NCBI GenBank assembly: GCA_036374175.1
Contig: DASUUH010000137.1
Coordinates: forward strand, 11,583 to 75,582
From: JASLBX01 sp036374175
Lineage (GTDB): Bacteria; Actinomycetota; Actinomycetes; Jiangellales; Jiangellaceae
Direction: 5' to 3'
Length of the DNA: 64,000 nt
How positions within the stretch are numbered: position 1 is the first letter of the stretch; every line of letters begins with the position of its first letter. The notes beneath the pieces were generated by a model. That model worked only from the letters and a program-made list of their open reading frames with translations, did no database searches and was not told the DNA's origin. Positions 50,954 through 60,136 of this stretch are shown here, piece after piece. The position numbers and the translations under genes are program-made.

Positions 50954-51640
50954 TCAACGATTCACCGTCGTGGCGGTCGCGAGGTAGATGTGGTAGGTCA
51001 TCGGGCGGCCGTCGCGGATCACGTCTGTTGCGATGTCCTCCACCGGTCCCACCACGGCCGCCATCCGCGCCGAAAGCGCCGTTGACGGCGAGGCCGACCA
51101 CACGGCCAGCGTCCCGCCTGGACGCAACGCCCGCGCCGCCATTAAGAGCGAGTCGTGTTGGTAGATGGCGGCGTTGCGCTCGTGGACGAGAAACCCCGGC
51201 CCGTTGTCGACGTCCAGGAGGACGGCGTCATAACTGGCCGGCTCAGCAGCCGACAGGGCGTCCGCAACGTCGCCGATTGTCACCTTCACCCGCCGGTCGC
51301 TCATAACGGCCGCCCCATCAGGCACGAGGCCGTCCCGCAACCACCGGATTAGCAGCGGCTCGATTTCAACCACGTCGATCCGCTGGATTCGGGAGTCGGT
51401 CAGCAACGCCCCCACCGTGTAACCCAAGCCGAGACCGCCGACCAGAACCCGGTGCGGCGCGCGGGTGCGCCGCATCACTGCTTCGGCCAATAACCGTTCG
51501 CTGGAGGTCTCGGCGGTGTCCATCAGGAACACCCCGTTGACGACCAACTCATAGACCGGGGGCGAACCCGCACGCCGCCGGAGAACCAGCTCACCGAGGT
51601 TGCCCTCACCCCGCGCCAGCGTCTCCGGTGGTTCATGCAC
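50954..51640 (-). CDS. Spermidine synthase-like methyltransferase-fold protein
   Basis: This 228-aa protein has the polyamine synthase Rossmann fold: RVLVGGLGLGYTVGALL as the nucleotide-binding loop, IDVVEIEPLLIRW, and YDAVLLDVDNGPGFLV. It lacks the complete set of spermidine synthase residues and the N-terminal beta domain is short, so it is best called a spermidine synthase-like protein of unknown substrate. It lies downstream of, and on the opposite strand from, the DUF1707 gene. Confidence 0.8.
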   Translation of the reverse strand: MHEPPETLARGEGNLGELVLRRRAGSPPVYELVVNGVFLMDTAETSSERLLAEAVMRRTRAPHRVLVGGLGLGYTVGALLTDSRIQRIDVVEIEPLLIRWLRDGLVPDGAAVMSDRRVKVTIGDVADALSAAEPASYDAVLLDVDNGPGFLVHERNAAIYQHDSLLMAARALRPGGTLAVWSASPSTALSARMAAVVGPVEDIATDVIRDGRPMTYHIYLATATTVNR

Positions 51641-51717
51641 GGAACCATTCTGGTGTGCAGCTGCGGCACTGCGCCGACGTGGCCACGTGCCCAGGTGATG
51701 CCATAAGGTCAGTCATC

Positions 51718-52383
51718 GTGGAAGGCGCTCCAGAGGTGCGAGGACCCGGCGACCTGCGCTGTTCGGACAAGGACCGCGAGCGGGTTGCGGAGGCGCTGCG
51801 TGAAGCCGCCGGTGATGGCCGGTTGACTCTGTCCGAACTGGAGGAGCGGCTCGAGGCCACCTTCAAGGCGCGGACGTACGGAGATCTCCAGCCGATCACC
51901 CGTGATCTGCCGCAGGGCCCCTATCCGTTGCCGGGCGTCGCACACGGCCAGCTACAGCGGCCAACCGGTTATGGCCGAGTACCGGTCGGGCGTCCCGGGG
52001 CGGGAGCTCCGGCGACGCGGACCGAACGGATCACCACGATCCTGGGCGAAGAGAAGAGAGACGGCCGCTGGGAAGTACCGTCCCGGCTGGAAGTGGTGTG
52101 TTTCCTCGGATCGGTCCGGCTGGATTTCACCGAGGCGATCGTCCGCAATCGTGAGGTGGTCGTGCAGATCGGTGCCGTTATGGGCAGTGTGACGCTGGTG
52201 GTACCGGAAGGAATCGACGTGCGCATGGAACCCGGGGCGAACGTGCTCGGTGAGCGCAAGCACCGGCTGACCGGTCCGGTGACCCCGGGAGGCCCGATCT
52301 ACCACGTCCGCGGATTCGTAGTGCTCGGCGACATCACGGTGCGGCCGCCGAAATCCAGGCGGTCGATCTTCGGCGACTCCTGA
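51718..52383 (+). CDS. DUF1707 SHOCT-like protein with LiaF-like C-terminal domain
   Basis: This 221-aa protein has an N-terminal DUF1707 domain (about 12-65, DLRCSDKDRERVAEALREAAGDGRLTL as two parts) and a C-terminal beta-strand domain (about 110-215) similar to LiaF/DUF2154 (TTILGEEKRDG, FLGSVRLDF, MGSVTLVVPEG). Actinobacterial proteins of this kind are cytosolic and of unknown function, although LiaF relatives sense envelope stress. The GTG at 51718 follows AAGG. It reads toward modA. Confidence 0.8.
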   Translation: MEGAPEVRGPGDLRCSDKDRERVAEALREAAGDGRLTLSELEERLEATFKARTYGDLQPITRDLPQGPYPLPGVAHGQLQRPTGYGRVPVGRPGAGAPATRTERITTILGEEKRDGRWEVPSRLEVVCFLGSVRLDFTEAIVRNREVVVQIGAVMGSVTLVVPEGIDVRMEPGANVLGERKHRLTGPVTPGGPIYHVRGFVVLGDITVRPPKSRRSIFGDS

Positions 52384-52431
52384 GTCGGCCGTGTCACCCT
52401 CGCCCGAGAAGCGGCACGACGACACCTGTCC

Positions 52432-52520
52432 CGCCTTTGCAGTGCACACCAATAGGAAGCGCTCGATCACGACGCCGGTCGCGGGCTGGCTGCTTCCTAT
52501 TGGTTTGCACTGCAAAGGCG
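52432..52520. repeat. Long inverted repeat at the start of modA
   Basis: Two 29-bp arms, 52432-52460 and 52492-52520, match at 28 of 29 positions and enclose 31 bp. The arms begin and end with CGCCTTTGCAGTGCA-type sequence. The right arm covers the probable modA start region. It could be a regulatory hairpin, a terminator or a miniature element with terminal inverted repeats. Confidence 0.85.
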
Positions 52521-53245
52521 CTGCGGCAGCACTGGCAGCGGTCGTAGCGGTGGCTGTAGGCGCAGCCGCGTGCGGGAGTGCTGGTGCGTCAGATCAGGTG
52601 ACGGTGCTAGCGGCAGTATCACTAGCCGGTCCGTTCACTGAGCTCGCCGACGAGTACCCGGGAGACGACGAGATCGCCCTCTCATTCGGGGCAAGTTCGG
52701 CACTCGTAGAACAACTGCGGGCCGGTGCTCGAGCGGACGTGCTGGCGACGGCCGATACTCACACGATGAGCCGCGCAGCTGATGCCGGGCTGGTCACCGG
52801 GGATCCTCTGGTGTTCGCGCGCAACGCACTGGTGCTCGCCGTACCGCGGGGCAACCCGGGCGGGGTGTCGGGGCTGGCCGACCTGTCCCGTGACGATCTA
52901 CGGATAGCACTGTGTGAACCTCAAGTGCCATGTGGTGCCGCTGCCGAGAGAATGTTGGCGATGGCCGGTGTTGACGCTCGCCCTGACACCTTGGAGGCAG
53001 ACGCCCGGGATACCGCCGGCAAGCTGGCCCTAGGCGAGGTCGATGCGGCGCTCATCTACCGTACCGACGTGACGAGCGCGATGGAGACTGTCGAGGTGCC
53101 ACCAGATGTCGAGGTGGTGACGGAGTACCTCATCGCGGTGGTAGCCGGGGCACCCAACCCCAGCGGGGCTGAGGAGTTCGTCGCAGCCGTGACCGGCGAA
53201 GCGGGCCGACGAGTCCTCCTCGAGGCTGGATTCGGTACGCCGTGA
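52505..53245 (+). CDS. modA: Molybdate ABC transporter substrate-binding lipoprotein
   Basis: This protein of about 246 aa has a short lipoprotein signal peptide ending at the AAAC lipobox, followed by VLAAVSLAGPFTELA, SFGASSALVEQLRAGARADVLATAD (as positions near 60-85) and the AALIYRTDV segment of ModA. It captures molybdate or tungstate outside the membrane for ModBC. The start is uncertain: TTG 52505 gives a compact signal peptide but lacks a ribosome binding site, while the GTG at 52391 would place the long inverted repeat inside the coding sequence. It overlaps modB by 4 bp. Confidence 0.85.
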   Translation: MHCKGAAAALAAVVAVAVGAAACGSAGASDQVTVLAAVSLAGPFTELADEYPGDDEIALSFGASSALVEQLRAGARADVLATADTHTMSRAADAGLVTGDPLVFARNALVLAVPRGNPGGVSGLADLSRDDLRIALCEPQVPCGAAAERMLAMAGVDARPDTLEADARDTAGKLALGEVDAALIYRTDVTSAMETVEVPPDVEVVTEYLIAVVAGAPNPSGAEEFVAAVTGEAGRRVLLEAGFGTP

Positions 53246-54042
53246 CCAGGCGTTCCGCTGAGTCCCGGGTGCCGGCTATCTTTGTCGTTCCCGCAGGGCT
53301 CGGGCTGGCGATCCTCCTGCTGCCGCTGGCGGGTTTGGTGGCGCGGGCACCGTGGACCCGGCTCGGAGAAATCCTCGCCTCGGACGGCGTGCTCACCGCC
53401 CTGCGGCTCTCGCTCGTGACAGCCAGCGTCGCTACCGTCATCTGCCTGGTCTGTGGCATCCCGCTGGCCTGGATACTCGCCCGTAGTCGATTCCGCGGCC
53501 GCTCGCTCCTACGGGGGCTGGTAACGGTCCCGCTTGTGCTGCCGCCGGTCATTGGCGGCATCGCGCTACTGGTCGCCTTCGGACGCGGTGGAATCGTTGG
53601 CCAGTGGCTGGAAACCGCCACTGGAACGACGCTGCCGTTCACCACCGCGGCGGTAGTGCTGGCCCAGACCTTTGTGGCCATGCCGTTTCTCGTCATCGCC
53701 GTCGAGGGCGCGCTGCGCGGTTCCGATCGGCGTTACGAAGACGTCGCCGCGACCCTCGGTGCGTCGTCCTGGACGATCTTCAGAAGGGTTACGCTGCCGG
53801 CCGTGGCTCCGGGCGTGCTGGCCGGCGCCGTGCTGTGCTGGGCCCGGGCACTCGGTGAGTTCGGCGCGACGATCACCTTTGCCGGCAGCTTTCCCGGTGT
53901 GACCCGAACGTTGCCGATCGAGGCATACACGGCTATCGGGGCGGGCGATGCCGAGACCGCGATCGTGTTGAGCCTGGTCATGATCACCGTGGCGGTAGCC
54001 GTGCTCGCCGCATTACGGGACCGCTGGGTGGTGCGCGGATGA
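53242..54042 (+). CDS. modB: Molybdate ABC transporter permease
   Basis: This 266-aa membrane protein has five to six helices and the binding-protein-dependent permease motif (EDVAATLGASSWTIFRRVTLP, as its conserved EAA loop). It forms the molybdate channel with ModC. The GTG at 53242 overlaps the modA TGA, and its own stop overlaps the modC ATG (ATGA), so the three genes form a tightly coupled operon. There is no modE or molybdopterin gene adjacent. Confidence 0.93.
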   Translation: MTRRSAESRVPAIFVVPAGLGLAILLLPLAGLVARAPWTRLGEILASDGVLTALRLSLVTASVATVICLVCGIPLAWILARSRFRGRSLLRGLVTVPLVLPPVIGGIALLVAFGRGGIVGQWLETATGTTLPFTTAAVVLAQTFVAMPFLVIAVEGALRGSDRRYEDVAATLGASSWTIFRRVTLPAVAPGVLAGAVLCWARALGEFGATITFAGSFPGVTRTLPIEAYTAIGAGDAETAIVLSLVMITVAVAVLAALRDRWVVRG

Positions 54043-55091
54043 GTCTCGCGGCCGAGGTAACAACGCGGCGAGGCGATTTCGAACTCGACGTCACGCTTGA
54101 GGTCCCCGCTGGTTCAGTGGTTTCTCTGCTGGGCCCGAACGGCGCCGGAAAGTCCACGCTGTTGGGTGTACTCGCCGGCCTGCTTCAGCCGGATGCCGCG
54201 CTCATCACTATGGACGGCGAGGTTATGGTCGACACGGCCACCGGGACGTACGTCGCGGCCCGGCACCGGCGGGTCGGCCTTGTGGTGCAGGACTATCTGC
54301 TCTTCCCGCATTTGACCGCGCTCGAGAACGCTGCATTCGGCCTCCGGTCGCGCGGTGTTCCGCGGCGAGCGGCGCGTTCGGTGGCGGCCACGTGGCTGGA
54401 CCGGCTCGGCGTCGGCGAGGTCGCTGTTCGGCGCCCACGCGAGCTTTCCGGTGGGCAGGCGCAGCGGGTGGCATTGGCCCGTGCCCTCGCCGTCGAACCG
54501 AGCCTGCTGCTCCTGGACGAACCGCTGGCCGCTCTGGACGTTGGGACCCGACCCGCAGTGCGGGCCGATCTGCGGCGCCATCTCGCGGAGTACGAAGGAT
54601 GCGCCGTCGTCGTCACGCACGACCCGTTGGAAGCACTCGTGTTGGGCGACCGGCTTGTCGTGCTCGAGCAGGGCCGGATCGTCCAGGAGGGCACGCCGGA
54701 CCAGGTCACCCGGCATCCGACGACGGACTATGTCGCCAGGCTTGTCGGGTTGAACCTGTTGCGTGGAACCGCGGAGGGCCGGGTCGTCAGCATGGGTCCC
54801 GAGACGGTTGTGACGCTGGCACACGATGCGGCAGGGCCGGTCCACGTGGCGTTCTCGCCCGCCGCCGTGACCCTGAGCCCGCACCGGCCGGAGGGATCGG
54901 CGCGCAACGCCTGGGCGGGCACAGTGGCCGACCTCGAGCGGCATGGTGACCTGGTGCGGGTCACGGTCGAGGGTCCGGTGCCCGTGCTGGCGGACGTCAC
55001 TCCGCTCGCGGTAGCCGACCTAGACCTGGCACCCGGTGTCACCGTGTGGGCGTCGGTCAAGGCAACTGAGATCACGGTCTATCCAGCCTGA
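54039..55091 (+). CDS. modC: Molybdate ABC transporter ATP-binding protein
   Basis: This 350-aa ATPase has Walker A GPNGAGKST, signature LSGGQAQRVALARAL, Walker B LLLLDEPLAALD and the switch His in VVVTHDPLEAL. A C-terminal TOBE/Mop-like domain (about 275-350), ending with WASVKATEITVYP, is where molybdate can bind and regulate. It energises ModAB. The ATG overlaps the modB stop. Confidence 0.94.
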   Translation: MSLAAEVTTRRGDFELDVTLEVPAGSVVSLLGPNGAGKSTLLGVLAGLLQPDAALITMDGEVMVDTATGTYVAARHRRVGLVVQDYLLFPHLTALENAAFGLRSRGVPRRAARSVAATWLDRLGVGEVAVRRPRELSGGQAQRVALARALAVEPSLLLLDEPLAALDVGTRPAVRADLRRHLAEYEGCAVVVTHDPLEALVLGDRLVVLEQGRIVQEGTPDQVTRHPTTDYVARLVGLNLLRGTAEGRVVSMGPETVVTLAHDAAGPVHVAFSPAAVTLSPHRPEGSARNAWAGTVADLERHGDLVRVTVEGPVPVLADVTPLAVADLDLAPGVTVWASVKATEITVYPA

Positions 55092-55150
55092 GGCTCGGGC
55101 GTTTTCGAACCTGGTCTCATCCAGCCGAACCGACCTGAGACGATGGAGCG

Positions 55151-55690
55151 GTGTCGATGAACCAGAGTCGGGGCAGCATCGCGGCATCGGCGGGTGACAT
55201 GCTGCGGACGGTGGGCATCCTCGCCGGTGTGCTGGCCGTGCTGGCGTTGGCCTTCACCGTGACCCGGCCGGACGCCCGACTCCCGGAGACCGTCGACTAC
55301 GTGCCGGTCCTGGCAAAGGTGCGGGCAGAGTTCCCGTACCAGGCCGCCGCCCCGGCGACGGTGCCGGACGGGTGGCGCGCGACGAACGTGCACCACGAGA
55401 TCGACGCCGCCGGTCACCGCTGGCGGCTCAGCTTCCTTATCGGCGAAGAAGGCTTCGTCCGTCTCGAGCAATCGGACGGCGAGATCGTTTCGTACCTCAG
55501 CGACCGGCTGGATGATTTCAGTCCGGACGGGACATCCGTCGTCGATGGCGATACGTGGGACCGGATGCGCCAGCATGGCGGTCCACGCGACCGGGCATTG
55601 GTGCGCACTGAGGACGGCGTACTCACGATCGTCCGGGGCACCGAGTCGTATGAAGTGCTGGAGCACTTCGCGGCAAGCCTTGAGCCGTAG
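55151..55690 (+). CDS. DUF4245 membrane-anchored protein
   Basis: This 179-aa protein has one N-terminal transmembrane helix (about 22-40) and an extracytoplasmic domain of the DUF4245 type (YVPVLAKVRAEFPYQAAAP, GWRATNVHHE, and the C-terminal YEVLEHFAASL). The family is actinobacterial, usually next to xseB/xseA, glpX or fumC, as here; function unknown. GTG 55151 is used, but ATG 55157 has better spacing from GGAG. Confidence 0.8.
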   Translation: MSMNQSRGSIAASAGDMLRTVGILAGVLAVLALAFTVTRPDARLPETVDYVPVLAKVRAEFPYQAAAPATVPDGWRATNVHHEIDAAGHRWRLSFLIGEEGFVRLEQSDGEIVSYLSDRLDDFSPDGTSVVDGDTWDRMRQHGGPRDRALVRTEDGVLTIVRGTESYEVLEHFAASLEP

Positions 55691-55711
55691 CGCAAGCCCA
55701 CGTATCGACGA

Positions 55712-55942
55712 TCAGCCCTCAGCGCGGTTGGCGTCCGCGGCCTCGAGGCGAGCGCGGGCGTTGTCGAGGTACCGCTCGCAGAGCGCCGCAAGTTCTTCAC
55801 CGCGCTCCCAGAGTGCCAGGGATTCCTCGAGAGTGGTGCCGCCGGTTTCGAGCTTGCTGACGATGGCCACGAGCTCGTCGCGGGCCTGCTCGTAACTGAG
55901 CTGCGGTTGACCACCTTCGGTCGCGGGTTGCTCGGACGCCAT
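55712..55942 (-). CDS. xseB: Exodeoxyribonuclease VII small subunit
   Basis: This 76-aa protein matches XseB in size and in LSYEQARDELVAIVSKLE, LEESLALWERGEELA and the closing LDNARARLEAA. Several copies coat the XseA subunit to form exonuclease VII, which degrades single-stranded DNA. It lies just downstream of xseA on the same strand, 76 bp apart, as in mycobacteria (Rv1107c-Rv1108c). The ATG at 55942 is chosen by family length; the longer upstream reading frame runs into xseA sequence. Confidence 0.92.
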   Translation of the reverse strand: MASEQPATEGGQPQLSYEQARDELVAIVSKLETGGTTLEESLALWERGEELAALCERYLDNARARLEAADANRAEG

Positions 55943-56018
55943 GGCCGACACGATAGCCGTGCCCCTGGTGCGGTGAACGTCCGCGCCCTGCGGAACCGCC
56001 CGACGGCTCCATCCTTGA

Positions 56019-57227
56019 TCACCCATCGATCGTCGCGCCCAGTTGTCCCTCAGCCAGGCGCAGCCGGACGTGATCGCCCGCGGCGACGTCGGACGGACGC
56101 CGTACGACCGCCCCGTCCGCTCGCTGCACGACTGCATATCCGCGGTCAAGCGTTGCCGCCGGTGACAGGGCTCGGACCCGCGCCCGCGTGTGCTCGATGT
56201 CGACTGCTGCTCGATCCAGGCTGTGCCGCAGGTGCCGGCGAGCCCGGTCACGCAAGGCCGCAACCGCCTCAGCACGCGCACGAAGCGCGCTTGCGGGGTC
56301 GGCCAACACCGGCCGGGACCGAACCGCACTCAACATCGCGTGTTCGCGCTCGAGCCCGTGCCGGACCGCGGCGGTGATGCGGCCCCGGGCTCGGTTGACC
56401 ACCTCGAACTCCTCGGCGACGTCGGGGACGACCCGTTTGGCCGCATCGGTAGGAGTTGACGCCCGCACGTCCGCCACAAGGTCGACGAGCGGCGTGTCAC
56501 TCTCGTGCCCGATCGCACTCACAACCGGCGTTGTGGTGGCCGCGACGGCGCGCACCAGCGCTTCATCCGAGAACGGCAGTAGATCCTCGACCGACCCGCC
56601 CCCCCGGGCCAGGATGATCACATCGACGTCTTCTGCGCGGTCGAGCTCCCGAATCGCTTCAATCACCTGGGAAACCGCGGACGGGCCCTGGACCGCCACC
56701 TCGCAGACCCGGAACTCCACTGCCGGCCAGCGGCGGCGCGCGTTCTCCAGGACGTCATGCTCCGCGGCCGAACTACGACCGCAGATCAAACCCGAAACAC
56801 GCGGCAGGAACGGCAGTCGGCGCTTGCGTTCGGCATTGAACAATCCCTCGGCCGCGAGCAGCCGGCGGAGGCGTTCCAGCCGAGCCAACAGCTCTCCCAG
56901 ACCAACCTGCCGGATCTCATCCGCAGCGAGCGACAGCGTCCCACGGGTGTAATACCAGGACGGCTTCGCGTGAACGACGATCCTGGCCCCCTCGACAAGG
57001 GGCGGATCGACCTGGTCGAGCACCGACCGCGGAACCGTGACCTGTAGAGAGAGGTCGGCGGCGGGATCCCGCAGGGTGAGAAACGCCGTTTGGGTGTTCG
57101 GCCGGCGGGTGAGCTGGGCGACCTGGCCCTCGACCCAGATCGCGCCCAGCCGGGCGATCCAGCTGCCGATGGCCTGCGAGATCACCCGAACCGGTGCCGG
57201 TTGGTCAGGAGAGGTCTGCAAGGCCAC
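56019..57227 (-). CDS. xseA: Exodeoxyribonuclease VII large subunit
   Basis: This 402-aa catalytic subunit has an N-terminal OB-fold (about 12-115, WVEGQVAQLTRR), the catalytic core (about 125-300) with LICGRSSAAEHDV and ILARGGGSVEDLLPFSDE, and a coiled-coil C-terminal region. The conserved GHESDTPLVDLVAD motif is complete. The GTG at 57227 gives the usual length. It is divergent from ispH. Confidence 0.95.
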   Translation of the reverse strand: MALQTSPDQPAPVRVISQAIGSWIARLGAIWVEGQVAQLTRRPNTQTAFLTLRDPAADLSLQVTVPRSVLDQVDPPLVEGARIVVHAKPSWYYTRGTLSLAADEIRQVGLGELLARLERLRRLLAAEGLFNAERKRRLPFLPRVSGLICGRSSAAEHDVLENARRRWPAVEFRVCEVAVQGPSAVSQVIEAIRELDRAEDVDVIILARGGGSVEDLLPFSDEALVRAVAATTTPVVSAIGHESDTPLVDLVADVRASTPTDAAKRVVPDVAEEFEVVNRARGRITAAVRHGLEREHAMLSAVRSRPVLADPASALRARAEAVAALRDRARRHLRHSLDRAAVDIEHTRARVRALSPAATLDRGYAVVQRADGAVVRRPSDVAAGDHVRLRLAEGQLGATIDG

Positions 57228-57304
57228 GATCTGACACCGTACCGTGCGCCTCCCGGCAATCCGACCCAGCGGAGATTCGTGGCCGGAGACACCGGCCTCC
57301 TACG

Positions 57305-58261
57305 ATGGAGAGCATGAACACCACCACCGGCCGAGTCCTGCTCGCCGCACCGAGGGGATACTGCGCTGGCGTCGACCGGGCTGTAGTAGCCGTGGAGAAG
57401 GCGCTCGACCAGTACGGCGCCCCGGTGTACGTACGCAAGCAGATCGTGCACAACAAGCACGTCGTGCAGACGCTCGAAGAGCGCGGCGCAGTGTTCGTCG
57501 AGGAGCTCGACGAAGTTCCCGAGGGTGAGCTGGTGGTGTTCTCCGCGCACGGTGTGTCGCCGGCCGTACACGCCGAAGCCGCCCGCCGCCGGCTGCGCAC
57601 GATCGATGCGACATGTCCGCTCGTGACCAAGGTGCACAACGAGGCCAGGCGGTTCGCCAAGGACGACCTCGACATCGTGCTTATCGGCCACAGCGGCCAC
57701 GAGGAGGTTGAGGGAACCTCCGGTGAGGCCCCCGAGCACATCCAGCTCGTCGAAAGCCCGGCGGACGTCGACAACGTCGCCGTCCGCGACCCCTTGCGAG
57801 TGGTGTGGCTGTCGCAGACCACGCTGTCGGTGGACGAGACGATGGAGACCGTCGGCAAGCTGCGTGAGCGGTTCCCGGACCTGTACGACCCGCCGAGTGA
57901 TGACATCTGTTACGCAACCCAGAACCGCCAGGTCGCGGTCAAGCAGATCGCCCCGCAATCGGATCTAGTGCTAGTCGTCGGCTCGGCGAACTCGTCCAAC
58001 TCGGTGCGGCTTGTCGAGGTCGCGCTGGACGCCGGGGCCGATGCGGCGTACCGCATCGACAACGCATCGGAAATCGACGAGGCGTGGCTGGACGGCGTCA
58101 AAAGCGTCGGATTGACCAGCGGCGCCTCGGTGCCAGAAGTACTCGTGCAAGAAGTGATCTCGTGGCTGGCGGAGCGCGGCTACCCAACGGTGGACGAGAT
58201 TCACACCGCCGAGGAGACGCTCACCTTCTCGCTGCCCCGCGAACTTCGCCGGCCAGCCTGA
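57305..58261 (+). CDS. ispH: 4-hydroxy-3-methylbut-2-enyl diphosphate reductase
   Basis: This 318-aa iron-sulfur enzyme performs the last step of the non-mevalonate isoprenoid pathway. The three cluster cysteines are in RGYCAGV, DATCPLV and DICYATQNRQ. The catalytic EGTSGEAPEH (Glu-Gly-Thr) region and GSANSSNSVRL are intact. The nearby short-chain isoprenyl synthase uses products of this pathway. ATG 57305 is used; ATG 57314 is possible because GGAG lies between them. The organism therefore depends on the MEP pathway at least in part. Confidence 0.96.
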   Translation: MESMNTTTGRVLLAAPRGYCAGVDRAVVAVEKALDQYGAPVYVRKQIVHNKHVVQTLEERGAVFVEELDEVPEGELVVFSAHGVSPAVHAEAARRRLRTIDATCPLVTKVHNEARRFAKDDLDIVLIGHSGHEEVEGTSGEAPEHIQLVESPADVDNVAVRDPLRVVWLSQTTLSVDETMETVGKLRERFPDLYDPPSDDICYATQNRQVAVKQIAPQSDLVLVVGSANSSNSVRLVEVALDAGADAAYRIDNASEIDEAWLDGVKSVGLTSGASVPEVLVQEVISWLAERGYPTVDEIHTAEETLTFSLPRELRRPA

Positions 58262-58286
58262 GCTCGCGGATCTGGCCCAGGCCGAA

Positions 58287-58553
58287 CTAGGTGATGCCAA
58301 GCCGGCGCGCGATCCAGCCGAGGTTGAGAGTCCACCCGACGCCGAACACGTGCGGAGTAAGCAGCGGCTGGTCCGCGTTCCACATCCGGCGCCGCAGTCG
58401 TTCTGGAGTGGGTGGACGGAAGTCATAGGGAACGAGCCCGCCCACTTTTCCCTCCCAAGTTCGGGCAGCAGGCGGCTTGCGCAATTCCGTCGCGATGGCG
58501 GCCCCGACCAGAGCCACGGCGGACACCACGGCGATCGACTTGAGCTTGCTCAT
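58287..58553 (-). CDS. DUF5808 small membrane protein
   Basis: This 88-aa protein has an N-terminal transmembrane helix (about 5-22). A soluble tail follows, with VPYDFRPPTPERLRRRMWN and the closing TPHVFGVGWTLNLG, the DUF5808 pattern. Function unknown. The ATG at 58553 is preferred to the longer frame to 58616, which would overlap the rmuC coding end. It lies directly downstream of rmuC on the same strand (19-bp gap). Confidence 0.75.
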   Translation of the reverse strand: MSKLKSIAVVSAVALVGAAIATELRKPPAARTWEGKVGGLVPYDFRPPTPERLRRRMWNADQPLLTPHVFGVGWTLNLGWIARRLGIT

Positions 58554-58572
58554 GGTATGAAATCTAGGCTCG

Positions 58573-60009
58573 TCAGCCGTTCGTGCCGTCCTTGGACCGC
58601 CGTTTGTTCTTGCCACGTGTGATCACGCCGTATCGGGCGTCGGTTTCGATCTCGTCGAGCGCGATGAGCGCGTCTGTAGCCGAGGCGACCAGCTCAGGAG
58701 CCTGGACCTGCCGTGCGACCACCTCGACCTGAGCCGGTGCTTCAAGCTCTTCGTCCGAAACCTTGAGATCGGCGAACCGCCGGGCCGTGACGAGCACCCG
58801 ACTCTCCAGGGAGCTGACCGTCGAGTTGAAGTTCTTCACGGCCGAAGTGAGCGCGTTGCCCAGGCGGTTGACGTGGGTGCCGAGGGTGGACAGGCGGCTG
58901 TGCAGGTCGCGGCCGAGCCGCAGGACGTCTTGGGCGTTGCGGGCCAACGCCTCCTGTCGCCAGGTGTAGGCGACCGTGCGCAGCAGCGCCATCAAAGTCT
59001 GCGGCGTGGCGATGACCACGTTGTTCTCGAAGGCGTACTCAAGCAGCGCTGGGTCTTCGTCCATCGCGGCGTTGAGGAACACCTCGGCCGGGATGAACAT
59101 GACGACAAACTCCGGCGTTGGATCGAGGTGTTCCCAGTACCTCTTGCCCGCGAGCTCGTCGATGTGGTCGCGCACGTGCCGCACGTGGGCCTTGAGCCGG
59201 GCGGAGCGTTGCTGATCGTCGCGGGCCTCCATGGCTTCGAGCCAGCCGGCGAACGGAACCTTCGCGTCAACGACGATGTTCTTGCCCCCGGCCATGCGCA
59301 CCACGAGGTCTGGCCGCAACAGCCCGTCGGCGGTACGGATGCTGGCCTGCTCGTCGAAATCGCAGTGCTCAACCATGCCGGCCGCCTCGACCACCCGACG
59401 GAGTTGAATTTCGCCCCATCGGCCGCGCACCTGCGGCGCTCGCAGCGCCGTTACGAGTTGGCTGGTCTCTGCGCGCAGCTGCTCGGACGTCTGGCTCATG
59501 TTCTTGACCTGCTCGCGCAGCTCGGCGTAGGCCTCCGTCCGCGAGCGCTCGACGGCCGACAACTGTGCCTCGACCTTTCCCAGCTGGTCGGCAAGCGGCT
59601 TGACCAGTGCCTCGACGGCCTGGCGGCGCTGCTCGAGATCTGCGGCCGACCGCTGTTCGGCGTTGGCCAACCGTTCGCGGGCCAGTTGGAGAAACTGCTC
59701 GTTGTTCTGCCGGAGAGCCTCCGCCGAGAGCCGCTCGAACTCCGCCGCGAGCTTCTGCTGGCCCGTCCGGGCGTGCTCGAGCTCGGAGCGCAGCCGGACC
59801 AGCTCGTGCTCGGACTCGCGGAGGTGTTCCTCAAGCATGGCGGCTTGGGCACGCGACGCGTCGCGCTCAGCGCGGACGAGCTCGGAATCTGCCCGAGCGG
59901 CGTCGCGCTCAGCCTGCGTACCGGCCCAGCGGGCGCGGACGGCGAGCGCGCCGATGACCGCGCCGACCGCGATGCCCAGCGCCATAAGAAGCAGGTCCAT
60001 GCCCTCCAT
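58573..60009 (-). CDS. rmuC: DNA recombination protein RmuC family
   Basis: This 478-aa protein has an N-terminal transmembrane helix (about 4-22), a long alpha-helical coiled coil (about 30-190) rich in Glu, Arg and Ala, and a C-terminal nuclease-like RmuC domain (about 200-430). The domain shows RGRWGEIQLRRVVEAAGM and DAKVPFAGWLEAM (Asp and Lys of the PD-(D/E)xK-like core). RmuC limits inversions at short inverted repeats in E. coli. The start may be 60009 or 60000; neither has a normal ribosome binding site. It is divergent from ychF. Confidence 0.92.
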   Translation of the reverse strand: MEGMDLLLMALGIAVGAVIGALAVRARWAGTQAERDAARADSELVRAERDASRAQAAMLEEHLRESEHELVRLRSELEHARTGQQKLAAEFERLSAEALRQNNEQFLQLARERLANAEQRSAADLEQRRQAVEALVKPLADQLGKVEAQLSAVERSRTEAYAELREQVKNMSQTSEQLRAETSQLVTALRAPQVRGRWGEIQLRRVVEAAGMVEHCDFDEQASIRTADGLLRPDLVVRMAGGKNIVVDAKVPFAGWLEAMEARDDQQRSARLKAHVRHVRDHIDELAGKRYWEHLDPTPEFVVMFIPAEVFLNAAMDEDPALLEYAFENNVVIATPQTLMALLRTVAYTWRQEALARNAQDVLRLGRDLHSRLSTLGTHVNRLGNALTSAVKNFNSTVSSLESRVLVTARRFADLKVSDEELEAPAQVEVVARQVQAPELVASATDALIALDEIETDARYGVITRGKNKRRSKDGTNG

Positions 60010-60136
60010 GGCACTTACTGTGCCGGGTGCCCCCGACAAATCGCGGGAGGCGCGACGTGCTGCCACGGGATGGCGCTTGTCACGTGGGCACCGCTGAGGA
60101 GGTCGAGAGGCAGCCCGCGACGTACCCTTGACCCTC

